Shown: piece after piece, positions 25,581 through 33,862 of the stretch
Layout of the letters: each line of letters starts with the position of its first letter
Numbering within the stretch: the first letter of the stretch is position 1
Position numbers and translations under genes: made by a program
The notes under the pieces: generated by a model
The model's input: the letters and a program-made list of their open reading frames with translations, nothing else
Database searches by the model: none
Told to the model about the DNA's origin: nothing
Assembly: GCA_024518585.1 (NCBI GenBank)
Contig: JANIHI010000002.1
Coordinates: forward strand, 62,001-126,000
Reading direction: 5' to 3'
Source: Methanolinea sp.
Lineage (GTDB): Archaea > Halobacteriota > Methanomicrobia > Methanomicrobiales > Methanospirillaceae
DNA: 64,000 nt

Positions 25581-26564
25581 ATGGCATCCCGGTGTTCGGT
25601 TATATACAGCGAGGAATTTACCAGACACGACCTCTCCTGGCACGAAGAGAACAGCCGGCGCCTCCTTTCCGTCCTCTCCAGCATCCCCCCGGATATCAGG
25701 AGGAGGCCCGCGGAAGAAGCAGATATCGAAGACATAGCACGGGTCCATGATCACCGGCACATCCGCATGATCGAGGAGCTCTGCTCGTATGGGGGCCGGA
25801 GGTACCTTGACATGGACACGTACGTGACCGGGGAGACGTTCCATGTTGCAGCCCTCGCCGTGGGGTCCTCGATTGCAGCGGTCCGGCGGGCACTGGGAGG
25901 GGAGCACTGCTTTGCCCTCATCCGCCCTCCCGGTCACCACGCGGAACCGGACAGGGCGATGGGATTCTGCATCTTCAACAACGCCGCGATAGCCGCTGCC
26001 TGGGCCCTGGAGCGGGTCGAGCGCGTGGCGATCATTGACTGGGACCTCCACCACGGGAATGGCACCCAGAAGATCTTTTACGAGAGTGACCGTGTCCTCT
26101 TCTGCTCCATTCACCAGAGCAACATTTTCCCCTGGACGGGATGGATCGATGAGGTCGGGTCGGGAAGGGGCAGGGGCTTCTCGCTGAATGCACCCTTGCC
26201 GGCAGGAGGGGGTATCGGGGACTATGTGTACATCTTTTCGGAGGTATTCTCCAAGGCACTGCGCCATTTCGAGCCTGACGTCGTTATCGTCTCAGCTGGC
26301 CAGGATCCCCTGCACGATGACCCGAAGGCAGGAATGCGACTCTTTCCGGAGGATTTCGCCATCCTGTGTTCATCCATCAGGCAGGCGTCCCCCTGTCCGC
26401 TGGCTCTTGTCCTTGAGGGTGGGTACGGGCCGTCTGCCGGAAAGGCAATATTTCACATCCTTGACGCCCTCCGGCGGGAGGATCCGCCCCCCATTCCCTC
26501 GGGTCTCCCTGTGAGGGAGAGCACGAAAAGGGTCGCCCGGTTCCTGAAAATGGTGATGGTGTGA
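25581..26564 (+). CDS. Class II histone deacetylase-like amidohydrolase
   Basis: A 327-residue arginase-fold zinc hydrolase. RPPGHHAEPDRAMGFCIFNNAAIAA contains the catalytic His pair, IDWDLHHGNGTQ the zinc Asp and His, SAGQDPLHDDP the second zinc Asp and LEGGYG the C-terminal loop. Prokaryotic members deacetylate polyamines or acetyl-lysine; the substrate here is open. Its ATG directly abuts the aglB stop codon, so it is in the same transcript. No acetyltransferase partner gene is nearby. Confidence 0.87.
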   Translation: MASRCSVIYSEEFTRHDLSWHEENSRRLLSVLSSIPPDIRRRPAEEADIEDIARVHDHRHIRMIEELCSYGGRRYLDMDTYVTGETFHVAALAVGSSIAAVRRALGGEHCFALIRPPGHHAEPDRAMGFCIFNNAAIAAAWALERVERVAIIDWDLHHGNGTQKIFYESDRVLFCSIHQSNIFPWTGWIDEVGSGRGRGFSLNAPLPAGGGIGDYVYIFSEVFSKALRHFEPDVVIVSAGQDPLHDDPKAGMRLFPEDFAILCSSIRQASPCPLALVLEGGYGPSAGKAIFHILDALRREDPPPIPSGLPVRESTKRVARFLKMVMV

Positions 26565-26643
26565 GGGGAGAGCCCGCCGGGAAAGTGCAGGAAAGAGGGA
26601 AAGGGGTGTTTTTTTGAGGGTCTTTTGGGCGGGCGGGCCGCCT

Positions 26644-27813
26644 CTAGGGTACTGTCCGCCGGTCCTTGTGAAGGTGGGAGACTTCAAGGCCCGGGACAAT
26701 GACGCGGACGGTCGGAAACGGGGTGCGACCCATATCGACAACACAGACCCTCCCTGCAGTCCGGTCCAGGTCATCGAGGATAAGCATGATGTCCTCGTCT
26801 ATCCATTCCGAGCTGCAGTCCGAAACGAGGGAGAGAGGGATTTCCCCTGCCGGGGCAAACCATTCGCGGTTTATCCTTTTCATGCGTTCGTACCCCGCAC
26901 GTGCGAGGAGCATGTCCCGGTTCGGTGACGAGATCTCGCCCATCAGGTACGAGGCACGGGAGAAGGCAACGTCGACAAGGGCCCTCTCGACCGCGATGTG
27001 CGGGTCGGGGTGGCAGCATGAGCCCATGATGAGCAGGCCAGGGTCCCTTGCCTGCGTATCGTCGGCCGCGGCGGCAACCACCGGGACCCGTGTCCGGCCC
27101 TCGAGGAGCCAGAGGTGGATATCAACCCCCGATCCCGTGAATTTTGCGAGGAGTTCCTGCGCCGGTCCCGGCACGTCCACGCGTATCCGTCTTCCCATGT
27201 CCCGTTTGCGCTCGGCACGGCTCAGGGCATCGAGTTCCAGGACCTCGAGGAGCCCGTGCAGGATGGCCTCCTCCCTCACGTTCCCGCTGGCAAGGCCGCA
27301 GGGGTCGCTTGCAAAGAGTTGCGTGGTCATCCCCCGCGAATCGTAGGGGTGGTACACCGCATTGCTCGGGACAAGGACCTTTTCCCCGTTTTTGATGTCC
27401 ACCCCGGGAGTCCAGTGAAGCATCTCGCCGGGGGCAAGGGGCCGGGGGAGGATGAGCGAGCGGGGGTCGATTGCCCCCCGGACCGTTGCCTCCTCGTAAC
27501 TGGCATAGTCCATTGTCTCGCCATGGTACTCCCCGGAGAAGCGTTCGATTGCAGCCACCATTGCAGATACCCGGGCGAGGAGGCGGGACCTTCCCATGCC
27601 GGGGAGGAACGGGGAAAAACCACGGGGCGCCCGCCGGCGCTGTGCGACAAAACAGGGAATCCCCACGCGGTCTTTCCGGGTGAGGTCCCGCAGCCTCTCG
27701 ACTCCGACTGCCTCCATGAGGAGGCGTGCAGCCTTCTCCGTCTCTTTGGGTGCCTTTGCCCGGTGGGTGCCGTCAAGGAAGGCCTTCCTGACGTGGGCAA
27801 GTTCCTGGACCAT
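26644..27813 (-). CDS. ycaO: YcaO-domain protein, McrA-glycine thioamidation type
   Basis: A 389-residue YcaO protein (MVAAIERFSGEYHGE; NVREEAILHGLLEVLELDA; a family ATP-binding acidic set). In methanogens this family, often with TfuA, converts the backbone amide of a glycine in methyl-coenzyme M reductase to a thioamide. No TfuA gene lies next to it here. The ATG sits 28 bases downstream of the TATA sequence CTATAAAA, implying an almost leaderless mRNA. The open frame extends upstream past that promoter, but the extension is not conserved-looking. Confidence 0.85.
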   Translation of the reverse strand: MVQELAHVRKAFLDGTHRAKAPKETEKAARLLMEAVGVERLRDLTRKDRVGIPCFVAQRRRAPRGFSPFLPGMGRSRLLARVSAMVAAIERFSGEYHGETMDYASYEEATVRGAIDPRSLILPRPLAPGEMLHWTPGVDIKNGEKVLVPSNAVYHPYDSRGMTTQLFASDPCGLASGNVREEAILHGLLEVLELDALSRAERKRDMGRRIRVDVPGPAQELLAKFTGSGVDIHLWLLEGRTRVPVVAAAADDTQARDPGLLIMGSCCHPDPHIAVERALVDVAFSRASYLMGEISSPNRDMLLARAGYERMKRINREWFAPAGEIPLSLVSDCSSEWIDEDIMLILDDLDRTAGRVCVVDMGRTPFPTVRVIVPGLEVSHLHKDRRTVP

Positions 27814-27837
27814 CGTACCCCGTGGGTCAGGGAAGGG

Positions 27838-27846
27838 TTTTATAGT
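27838..27846. promoter_or_regulatory. Shared central TATA element, ycaO / DUF2098
   Basis: The only TATA-like sequence in the 56-base divergent gap is TTTTATAG (CTATAAAA on the other strand). Its centre is about 28 bases from both start codons, the distance expected from TATA to transcription start. It could serve both directions, giving leaderless or near-leaderless mRNAs. Confidence 0.55.
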
Positions 27847-27869
27847 TTCCACGCCACCGGGGAGATTGT

Positions 27870-28163
27870 ATGCACCCGGATGAAGTGGAAGTCGGCATGC
27901 GGGTCCGCTACCCGCGTACCGGGACAACGGGGAATATCCTGGCCCTCCAGGTCCAGGGGAAAGAGACGTTTGCGGAACTGGACTCGACCCGCCTCTTCTA
28001 CAGGGTGGACCAGCTCGTCCCTGTCGGGAAGAGCCAGGAGAAGAGTAAGGGGCTTTCCGAGGACACGGTGGAAAAGATTGCAAAAGAAAGGGAGTTCTAC
28101 TCCGGCAGCGGCTTCCAGGAGGCCATCAGCCACACGGACCAGAGCTGCGAAGGTGGCGGTTAG
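27870..28163 (+). CDS. DUF2098 domain protein
   Basis: A 97-residue protein of a family largely confined to methanogens. The N-terminal 55 residues (VEVGMRVRYPRTGTTGNILAL) look like a small beta-barrel; the C-terminus is charged and hydrophilic. Function unknown. GGGGAG lies just before the ATG. It diverges from ycaO, and its 3' end overlaps that of nikR by four bases on the opposite strand. Confidence 0.75.
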   Translation: MHPDEVEVGMRVRYPRTGTTGNILALQVQGKETFAELDSTRLFYRVDQLVPVGKSQEKSKGLSEDTVEKIAKEREFYSGSGFQEAISHTDQSCEGGG

Positions 28164-28582
28164 TCGGTCACCGGGATGGTCGTCAGCTTGACGGACTCCA
28201 CCCCTTTCTGGGACATCAGCCGCTCTGCCAGAGATTTGAGCTGTGACCCGTCTCCCCTGACCAGGATGACCTCGAGGCACCGGTCGTGGGTGATGTGGGA
28301 GTGAAGAGACGCCTGGATGATGCTCATGAACTCGTGCTGGATGTCCGTGAGGGTGGTGAGGAGGTTCCTCTGTCCATGGTCGTAGATCATGGTGATAACC
28401 CCCTGGCGTTCCCCTTTCACGTCAGACATCCACTTATAGTACGTGATGTAGTTCCGGATCGCATCCCGGATCCCCTCTGACCGCGACGAGTAACCGCGGT
28501 AATTGATGATCTCGTCAAACTTGTCCAGGAGGTTCTTGGGCAGGGAGATCCCGATGCGGGAGAGTTCAGTATCAACAGTCAT
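28160..28582 (-). CDS. nikR: Nickel-responsive regulator NikR
   Basis: A 140-residue ribbon-helix-helix repressor. The DNA-binding domain is RIGISLPKNLLDKFDEIINYRGYSSRSEGIRDAIRNY (about residues 8-45); the ACT-like nickel domain has HSHITHDRCLEV with the His and Cys nickel ligands. It should repress nickel uptake or nickel-enzyme genes when Ni is plentiful, relevant to MCR and the NiFe hydrogenase Frh. An inverted repeat in its own promoter suggests autoregulation. Confidence 0.93.
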   Translation of the reverse strand: MTVDTELSRIGISLPKNLLDKFDEIINYRGYSSRSEGIRDAIRNYITYYKWMSDVKGERQGVITMIYDHGQRNLLTTLTDIQHEFMSIIQASLHSHITHDRCLEVILVRGDGSQLKSLAERLMSQKGVESVKLTTIPVTD

Positions 28583-28596
28583 GGTCTAACCCTCAT

Positions 28597-28608
28597 GTAC
28601 AGGAGTGT
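28597..28608. promoter_or_regulatory. Inverted repeat in the nikR promoter
   Basis: TACA-GGAG-TGTA lies 15-26 bases upstream of the nikR ATG, between probable TATA sequences (GATAAAATT, TTTTAAG) and the gene. Position fits an operator overlapping the transcription start. The half-sites match those of the palindrome at the frhA promoter, but spacing differs (four versus one base). Confidence 0.4.
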
Positions 28609-28695
28609 AATTTTATCAAGTAACTTAAAACTTCGCAAAATACCTGGCATTCGTTGATACTTTGTAATACTTATAGTGCAGACTCCCGATTGTGC

Positions 28696-28707
28696 ACATT
28701 TATACGG
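28696..28707 (+). promoter_or_regulatory. TATA element of the PP2C-like gene
   Basis: ACATTTATACGG is about 31 bases before the ATG, so the mRNA would have a leader of only a few bases. Confidence 0.5.
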
Positions 28708-28733
28708 GAGGCAATCCCATTAAAAAGTGACCA

Positions 28734-29393
28734 ATGCGGGCAATCGAGCACTTTGGACTCACCGAGAAGGGACTCCGGGAGAGGAACGAGGATGCGTTCC
28801 TCGCAACGACTCTGGGCGAGGTCCACCTCTTTGCCCTCGCGGAGGGGATGGGGGGACCGCCCGGCGAACCGACCCCGGCCCAGGTGGCCATCGGTGCCCT
28901 CTCGGCCGGGAAGGTCGGGGGTGGCATGGGATCCCTCGTGGATCTCCTGGAGCGGCTGCTTGCCGAAGCTGACGAAGCTCTCTACAGTCTCGTGACCCGG
29001 TACCCGGACAGTGAGCCGCCGGCGGTTGCCATGAGCCTTGCCCTGATCGATCCCGGTGGGGAGTGCATCGTCAGCAGTCCCGGATCGCGCAAGGTCTTTT
29101 TCCTTGCAGCGGACCGGGGAAGGCCGGGTGAAGGCAGTGCCATCGGGACCGACGGGGAATTTTCCCTCCATGACCCGGGAGGGGGGATGCACCAGGCCTC
29201 GCTCCCGCCCGGTTTCCTTGTCCTGTGTTCCGATGGTGTGGGTGACTTCGTGGGGGATACCCGCCTGGAAGAGATCGTCAGGGAACGGGGTGACGACCTC
29301 GAGGCTGCCTGCAGGACGATCGTATCCGAGGCCTTTTCAAACGGGAGCGATGACAACCTCACCATCGTGCTCGTCCGCCGCCAGGAGCCATGA
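28734..29393 (+). CDS. PP2C-family protein phosphatase-like protein
   Basis: A 219-residue PPM-fold protein. RERNEDAFLA, SPGSRKVFFL, LVLCSDGVGDFV and SDDNLTIVLV match PP2C motifs 1, 7, 8 and 11. The second metal motif, normally ADGMGG, reads AEGMGG, so a key metal-ligand Asp is replaced by Glu. Activity may be altered, or Glu may still bind metal. It diverges from nikR over 151 bases. No protein kinase gene is adjacent; Bud32 is the only kinase-fold protein in the window. Confidence 0.85.
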   Translation: MRAIEHFGLTEKGLRERNEDAFLATTLGEVHLFALAEGMGGPPGEPTPAQVAIGALSAGKVGGGMGSLVDLLERLLAEADEALYSLVTRYPDSEPPAVAMSLALIDPGGECIVSSPGSRKVFFLAADRGRPGEGSAIGTDGEFSLHDPGGGMHQASLPPGFLVLCSDGVGDFVGDTRLEEIVRERGDDLEAACRTIVSEAFSNGSDDNLTIVLVRRQEP

Positions 29394-29467
29394 GGGGGTC
29401 AATGCCCGGAGGAGACCAGTTTGCGCTCCCACCCGTGGCGCTCCGACGGGAGCAGACGTGATCGCCG

Positions 29468-30388
29468 ATGGACAGCATCACCCACGCCCTTGCCGCTTTC
29501 CTTGTCTTCTCACCGTTTGCCACTGGCGCGGTCCTCGTCTCTGCGGTACTCGGGGCCGTCCTGCCCGACTCTGACATCGTCATGAGGCGGTTGTCCGACC
29601 GGGACCCGCGTCTCTTTGTCTTTTCCCACGGTGGTTTTACCCACAGCCTTGCCGGTGCTGCTGCCCTCGGGGCCGGGGTCGCCCTTGGGTTCCTGGGAGA
29701 AAGGACGGTATCGGGGCAGGCCCCCGTCGGGCCTGTCCTGGTGGGAATCGTCTTTCTCGCCTCGCTTGCAGGGGCACTGACGCACCAGTTCCTCGACGTC
29801 CTCGCAGTCCCGGGAATCCCCCTCCTTTACCCCGCGAGTTGCCGGAAGGTCTCGGTCGGCATCTTTCCCGGTCCAAGATTCGTCCTTTTCGCAGCAAGCA
29901 CCCTTTTTCTCGTCGTCTGGCTGATGGGATACGGGTCGTCTGATGGCCTGCACACCTACGCGGTCCTGGGTGGGCTTTTCATCCTTGCCCACGGGGTCCT
30001 GAAGGTTGCAGCGACCAGGAAATTCGGGAAACGGGCAATTCCCACGGTTAACCCCCTCACGTGGCTGGTTATCCGGGACACGGGGTCTGCATGGCATGTC
30101 TCCCGTGCCGGCCTCCTTTCCCCACGCGGGGAAGAGAGGATTTACGAAAAAAACGCCGGTATCGACCCGGACGTCCTCGATTCATGTGAGCGTGACCCCC
30201 GCGTGCGGCGGCTCCGGTACTATTCGTATATCGTTGTTGCAGAAAGGAGAGGCGACGATATCCTTCTGCGTGACCCCCTCAGGGAGGACGGGTACATCTT
30301 TTTCCCACCCCACTATACGAGGGTCATTATCCCGGGAAAGGGAAAAATGAACACGGAGCGGGAAAACCATGCATTCAAAGGGTATTAA
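29468..30388 (+). CDS. YdjM/DUF457-family membrane-bound metal-dependent hydrolase
   Basis: A 306-residue membrane protein. It begins MDSITHALAAF and has LGAVLPDSDIVMRRL, FSHGGFTHSLAG and THQFLDVLAVPGIPLL, the His/Asp metal-site motifs of this family, in about five hydrophobic segments (to residue 185). A soluble C-terminal domain of about 120 residues follows. Bacterial YdjM is linked to membrane or DNA-damage functions, but no activity is established. A 74-base gap separates it from the PP2C gene. Confidence 0.8.
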   Translation: MDSITHALAAFLVFSPFATGAVLVSAVLGAVLPDSDIVMRRLSDRDPRLFVFSHGGFTHSLAGAAALGAGVALGFLGERTVSGQAPVGPVLVGIVFLASLAGALTHQFLDVLAVPGIPLLYPASCRKVSVGIFPGPRFVLFAASTLFLVVWLMGYGSSDGLHTYAVLGGLFILAHGVLKVAATRKFGKRAIPTVNPLTWLVIRDTGSAWHVSRAGLLSPRGEERIYEKNAGIDPDVLDSCERDPRVRRLRYYSYIVVAERRGDDILLRDPLREDGYIFFPPHYTRVIIPGKGKMNTERENHAFKGY

Positions 30389-30397
30389 GTAGGTGAG

Positions 30398-30410
30398 TCT
30401 TTATAATAAG
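30398..30410 (+). promoter_or_regulatory. TATA element of the aIF2-gamma operon
   Basis: TCTTTATAATAAG predicts transcription starting near 30430, at or beside the TTG start of aIF2-gamma. The GGAGG at 30414-30418 would then lie outside the mRNA, leaving it unclear whether initiation is leaderless or from an earlier transcript. Confidence 0.5.
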
Positions 30411-30429
30411 TACGGAGGCTTGATCAGCA

Positions 30430-31665
30430 TTGCATGACGTGACCATTCCCAGCGTGAATATCGGCGTGGTGGGGCATGTTGACCACGGAAAGACGACACT
30501 CGTGTACGGTCTGACGGGGGCATGGACAGACCGGCACAGCGAGGAGATCAAGAGGGGGATCTCCATCCGCCTGGGGTACGCGGACGCCACGTTCTACCGG
30601 TGCGACCGGTGCGAAGGCCCCGAGTCTTTCGGAACACAGCCCACGTGCCCGGTCTGCGGGGGGAAAGCAGTGCCGTTCCGCTCGGTCTCTTTCGTGGACG
30701 CGCCCGGACACGAGACGCTCATGGCCACGATGCTCTCGGGATCGGCCCTCATGGACGGGGCGATGCTTGTGATTGCGGCAAACGAGACGTGTCCCCAGCC
30801 ACAGACCAAGGAGCACCTGATGGCGCTCGAACTCGTCGGGATACGAAGGATCGTGATCGTCCAGAACAAGATCGATGTTATCACCCAGAAAGAGGCCATG
30901 AAGCACTACGAACAGATACGGGCATTCGTGAAGGGAACGATCGCAGAAAATGCCCCGATTATCCCGGTATCAGCGCAGAAAGCCATCAATATGGGAGCCC
31001 TCGTGGAAGCCCTTGACCAGACGATCCCCGTGCCCGCGCGTGACCCGAATGCAGACCCCCTGATGCTGCTTGCCCGGTCCTTTGACATCAATAAACCGGG
31101 TTCAAACTGGCGGGACCTCAAGGGAGGCGTGATTGGGGGCTCCCTCATCAGGGGCGTCCTTCGGGAATCTGACGATATCGAGATCCGTCCCGGGCGCCAG
31201 GTCCAGGTCGAGAACAAGATCCGCTGGGAGCCAATCGAGACAAAGATCACGACCATCAACGCCGGGTCAAAGAAAGTGACGGAAGCCACACCGGGCGGTC
31301 TGCTCGGAATCGGGACCAAGCTTGACCCTGCACTGACAAAGAGTGATGCCCTGGCAGGACAGGTCGCAGGCCATCCCGGGAAGCTTCCGCCCGTCTGGGA
31401 CAGGATACGCTTCCGCGTCACGCTCATGGAGAGGGTTGTGGGGGCAACGAGCGAGATGCAGATAGAACCCCTCAAGCACAACGAACCCCTGATGCTCTCG
31501 ATCGGGACAGCCGTGACCGTTGGCATCGTGGTCAATGCCAAGAAAGACGTGGTCGAGACAGCTCTCAAGAGGCCGGTATGCGCAGAGACAGGGGCACGGA
31601 TCGCGATCAGCCGCCAGCTGGGAGGGAGATGGCGCCTGATCGGGATGGGGATCCTGACCGAGTGA
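30430..31665 (+). CDS. eif2g: Translation initiation factor aIF2 subunit gamma
   Basis: GTPase subunit that carries initiator Met-tRNA to the small ribosomal subunit. The 411-residue protein has G1 GHVDHGKTT, switch 2 DAPGHE, NKID, a zinc knuckle CDRCEGP...CPVCGG (about residues 58-77), and domains 2 and 3 typical of eIF2-gamma. The start must be TTG (HDVTIPSVNIGVVGH) or a GTG three codons later; there is no ATG before the conserved region. First gene of a large archaeal information operon, with a 4-base overlap to the PIN gene. Confidence 0.95.
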   Translation: MHDVTIPSVNIGVVGHVDHGKTTLVYGLTGAWTDRHSEEIKRGISIRLGYADATFYRCDRCEGPESFGTQPTCPVCGGKAVPFRSVSFVDAPGHETLMATMLSGSALMDGAMLVIAANETCPQPQTKEHLMALELVGIRRIVIVQNKIDVITQKEAMKHYEQIRAFVKGTIAENAPIIPVSAQKAINMGALVEALDQTIPVPARDPNADPLMLLARSFDINKPGSNWRDLKGGVIGGSLIRGVLRESDDIEIRPGRQVQVENKIRWEPIETKITTINAGSKKVTEATPGGLLGIGTKLDPALTKSDALAGQVAGHPGKLPPVWDRIRFRVTLMERVVGATSEMQIEPLKHNEPLMLSIGTAVTVGIVVNAKKDVVETALKRPVCAETGARIAISRQLGGRWRLIGMGILTE

Positions 31666-32042
31666 AGGTCCTGTTCGACTCCAATGCCCTGATGATACCC
31701 TCCCAGTTCCGGGTCGACGTGTTTACAGAGCTCGGAAACATTATTGGGGCCTATGAACCATTGATACTGACAGAAGTACTCCACGAGCTCAAGGGGCTCT
31801 CCCGCGGGTGCGGGAGGGAGGGGAGTGCTGCCCGTTTTGCACTTGACCTTGCCTCACGGTGCAGGGAGGTTGCAAGTGGGTATTCTGAAGGGAGCGTCGA
31901 TGAGAAGGTCCTTGCCTATGCCCGGGAGCATAGGTGCATGGTCGTGACAAACGACAGGAAATTAAAGGACCTCCTCCTCTCGGAAGGTGTCCCGGTGATC
32001 ACCCTTATGCAGAGAAAGAGACTTGGTCTACTGAGGAGATAG
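31662..32042 (+). CDS. PIN-domain nuclease-like protein
   Basis: A 126-residue PIN domain of the type regularly found beside aIF2-gamma in archaea, related to the Fcf1/VapC9 group. Acidic residues are in place: FDSNALM (first Asp), the central Glu of EVLHELKGL, and TNDRKLKDLL. An rRNA-processing or toxin-like ribonuclease role is possible but unproven. GTG start overlapping the aIF2-gamma stop as GTGA; no antitoxin gene is evident. Confidence 0.85.
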   Translation: MKVLFDSNALMIPSQFRVDVFTELGNIIGAYEPLILTEVLHELKGLSRGCGREGSAARFALDLASRCREVASGYSEGSVDEKVLAYAREHRCMVVTNDRKLKDLLLSEGVPVITLMQRKRLGLLRR

Positions 32043-32059
32043 CGGGAGAGAGTGTTTGG

Positions 32060-32650
32060 ATGTATTACAGGATGGAGCTGTCAGACAAGGTGAGGGTGCC
32101 CCCCCACCGCATGGGCGAGGAGCTGCTCAGGGTGATACTGGACGTGCTTCAGGAGCACCTCGAGGGCAGTATCGACAAGGAGATTGGTATTTTTATCGCG
32201 GTGACACGCGTCATCAGAGTCGGTGAGGGGGAGATCATACCCGGCGACGGGGCCATTTACTACGACGTCGACTTTGAGGCAGTCGTCCTCCGGCTCAGCC
32301 TCCAGGAAGTCCTCGAGGGCCTCGTTGTGGAAACAACGAGTTTTGGTGCGTTCGTGAGCCTCGGTCCCATCGATGCCATGCTCCACGTGAGCCAGATATC
32401 TGACGAGTACATCAACTACGACGAGAAGAATGCCCGCCTCATATGCCAGGAATCCAAGCGTTTCATCGGCGTCGGCGAGGCTGTCCGGGTGCGGGTTGTC
32501 ACGCTCTCCCTCAACGAGAGGGAGCCCCGTGACAGCAAGATCGGCCTGACCATGCGCCAGGCAGGCCTCGGGACGGCCCGTTGGCTCGAGGAAGACATGC
32601 AGAAGGAGAAGGAAAAGGAGAAAGGCGGTGGCGAGCGTGGCAGCCGTTAA
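32060..32650 (+). CDS. rpo7: RNA polymerase subunit Rpo7 (RpoE')
   Basis: Stalk subunit of archaeal RNA polymerase, paired with Rpo4. The 196-residue protein has the N-terminal RNP-like domain MYYRMELSDKVRVPP and a C-terminal S1/OB domain (GLVVETTSFGAFVSLGPIDAMLHVSQIS). The last 15 residues are a Lys/Glu-rich tail that overlaps the start of spt4 by 23 bases. Confidence 0.96.
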   Translation: MYYRMELSDKVRVPPHRMGEELLRVILDVLQEHLEGSIDKEIGIFIAVTRVIRVGEGEIIPGDGAIYYDVDFEAVVLRLSLQEVLEGLVVETTSFGAFVSLGPIDAMLHVSQISDEYINYDEKNARLICQESKRFIGVGEAVRVRVVTLSLNEREPRDSKIGLTMRQAGLGTARWLEEDMQKEKEKEKGGGERGSR

Positions 32651-32840
32651 GAAGAAACTCGTCTCTGTCTGCAGGGAATGCCACCGTGTCGTCGAGGGCG
32701 AGGCCTGTCCGGTCTGCGGGACTACGAACCTCTCCACGGACTGGGCCGGGTACCTCGTCATCATTGACCCGAAGAACTCGGAAATTGCAAAAAAGATGAA
32801 CATCACGCTCCCCGGAAGGTATGCCCTGAAGGTCCGCTGA
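32628..32840 (+). CDS. spt4: Transcription elongation factor Spt4
   Basis: A 70-residue zinc-ribbon protein that with Spt5 increases RNA polymerase processivity. CRECHRVVEGEACPVCG supplies the four zinc Cys, and NLSTDWAGYLVIIDP is the Spt4 core. GTG is taken as start; another GTG three codons on is possible. Confidence 0.93.
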   Translation: MASVAAVKKKLVSVCRECHRVVEGEACPVCGTTNLSTDWAGYLVIIDPKNSEIAKKMNITLPGRYALKVR

Positions 32841-33328
32841 TGCTGCGTCTCCCGGACCATTGCAGGCACCTCTTCAGGGTGCCTTTTGGAAGGCTGGAGC
32901 CTGACATCGGGGCGGTCGTCGCTGAGCTCCGGGAGACTGCTGTCTACACCGTCGGAGACATCGTGACGCACAACCTCCTCGCGCATGGCGTGACGCCCGC
33001 GGTCGCCGTCATCGACGGGCATACAATGCGGAAGCCCTGCAAGCGGATTCCGACGGTCTTTCCAAGGGTTTTCCGGGCAAGGAACCCGGCCGGCACGATA
33101 ACCCCCGAGCTTACCGGTGCACTCAGGGAGGCAATCGCCTCTCCCCCCTCCCTCGTCGTCGTGGAGGGTGAGGAGGACCTGGCAGTCATCCCCCTTGCCC
33201 TCGAGGTCCCACAGGGCAGCGTGATCCTCTATGGCCAGCCGGGGGAGGGTGTTGTCATCCGGGTGATCGATGACCGGGCAAGGGAAGATGCACGCCGGCT
33301 CCTCGCATGCTTTGTCCCGGGGCCGTGA
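32840..33328 (+). CDS. GTP-dependent dephospho-CoA kinase
   Basis: Archaeal last step of coenzyme A synthesis, phosphorylating dephospho-CoA with GTP. The 162-residue DUF359 protein shows VYTVGDIVTHNLL, AVIDGHTMRKP and VVVEGEEDLAVIPL, the conserved blocks of the family. The ATG overlaps the spt4 stop by one base (TGATG). Confidence 0.9.
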   Translation: MLRLPDHCRHLFRVPFGRLEPDIGAVVAELRETAVYTVGDIVTHNLLAHGVTPAVAVIDGHTMRKPCKRIPTVFPRVFRARNPAGTITPELTGALREAIASPPSLVVVEGEEDLAVIPLALEVPQGSVILYGQPGEGVVIRVIDDRAREDARRLLACFVPGP

Positions 33329-33332
33329 GATA

Positions 33333-33345
33333 GGATATAAATAAC
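33333..33345 (+). promoter_or_regulatory. TATA element before eS24
   Basis: GGATATAAATAAC lies 28-40 bases before the eS24 ATG and predicts a very short leader, suggesting a second internal promoter for the ribosomal protein genes. Confidence 0.55.
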
Positions 33346-33372
33346 TTTGATGCGTATAATAAGAGGATACCG

Positions 33373-33669
33373 ATGGACATTGAGGTTACAAGGGATACAC
33401 GCAACGAGCTGCTGGGAAGGAGGGAGGTGGACTTCGTCCTCCGTTTTGACGGCCCGACACCGTCGCGCATGCAGGTCCTGGGAAAGGTGGCGGCGATTCT
33501 GAACGTCAAGGAGAACCAGGTCGCCCTCGACTCCCTCAAGACGAGTTTCGGGATGACATCCTGCACCGGGAAAGCACGCATCTACGACACCGAAGATATC
33601 CGGAACAGGGTTGAGAGACCGTTCCTCCTCTCCCGGGGAGTCCCCAAGCCAAAAGAAGAGGGTGCATAG
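33373..33669 (+). CDS. rps24e: Ribosomal protein eS24
   Basis: A 98-residue small-subunit protein. [30 protein letters not shown] and [13 protein letters not shown] are typical of eS24. It is in the conserved archaeal order spt4, (kinase), eS24, eS31. Confidence 0.95.
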   Translation: MDIEVTRDTRNELLGRREVDFVLRFDGPTPSRMQVLGKVAAILNVKENQVALDSLKTSFGMTSCTGKARIYDTEDIRNRVERPFLLSRGVPKPKEEGA

Positions 33670-33673
33670 GACC

Positions 33674-33862
33674 ATGGCAGCAAAGAAGAAGGCAAAAGAG
33701 ACAAAACCGAGGAGGAGTTCCTATTACGCGGTCTCCGGGGGAAAGGTTGTGTTCTCACGGAAGTTCTGTCCCCGCTGCGGCCCGGGGATCATCCTTGCTG
33801 ACCACCCCGACCGCGCGGCCTGCGGGAAATGCGGGTACACGGAATTCAAGAAGGCTGCCTGA
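33674..33862 (+). CDS. rps27ae: Ribosomal protein eS31 (S27ae)
   Basis: A 62-residue small-subunit protein with an N-terminal Lys-rich tail and the zinc finger [24 protein letters not shown]. Unlike the eukaryotic form it has no ubiquitin fusion. ATG is four bases after the eS24 stop. Confidence 0.95.
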   Translation: MAAKKKAKETKPRRSSYYAVSGGKVVFSRKFCPRCGPGIILADHPDRAACGKCGYTEFKKAA

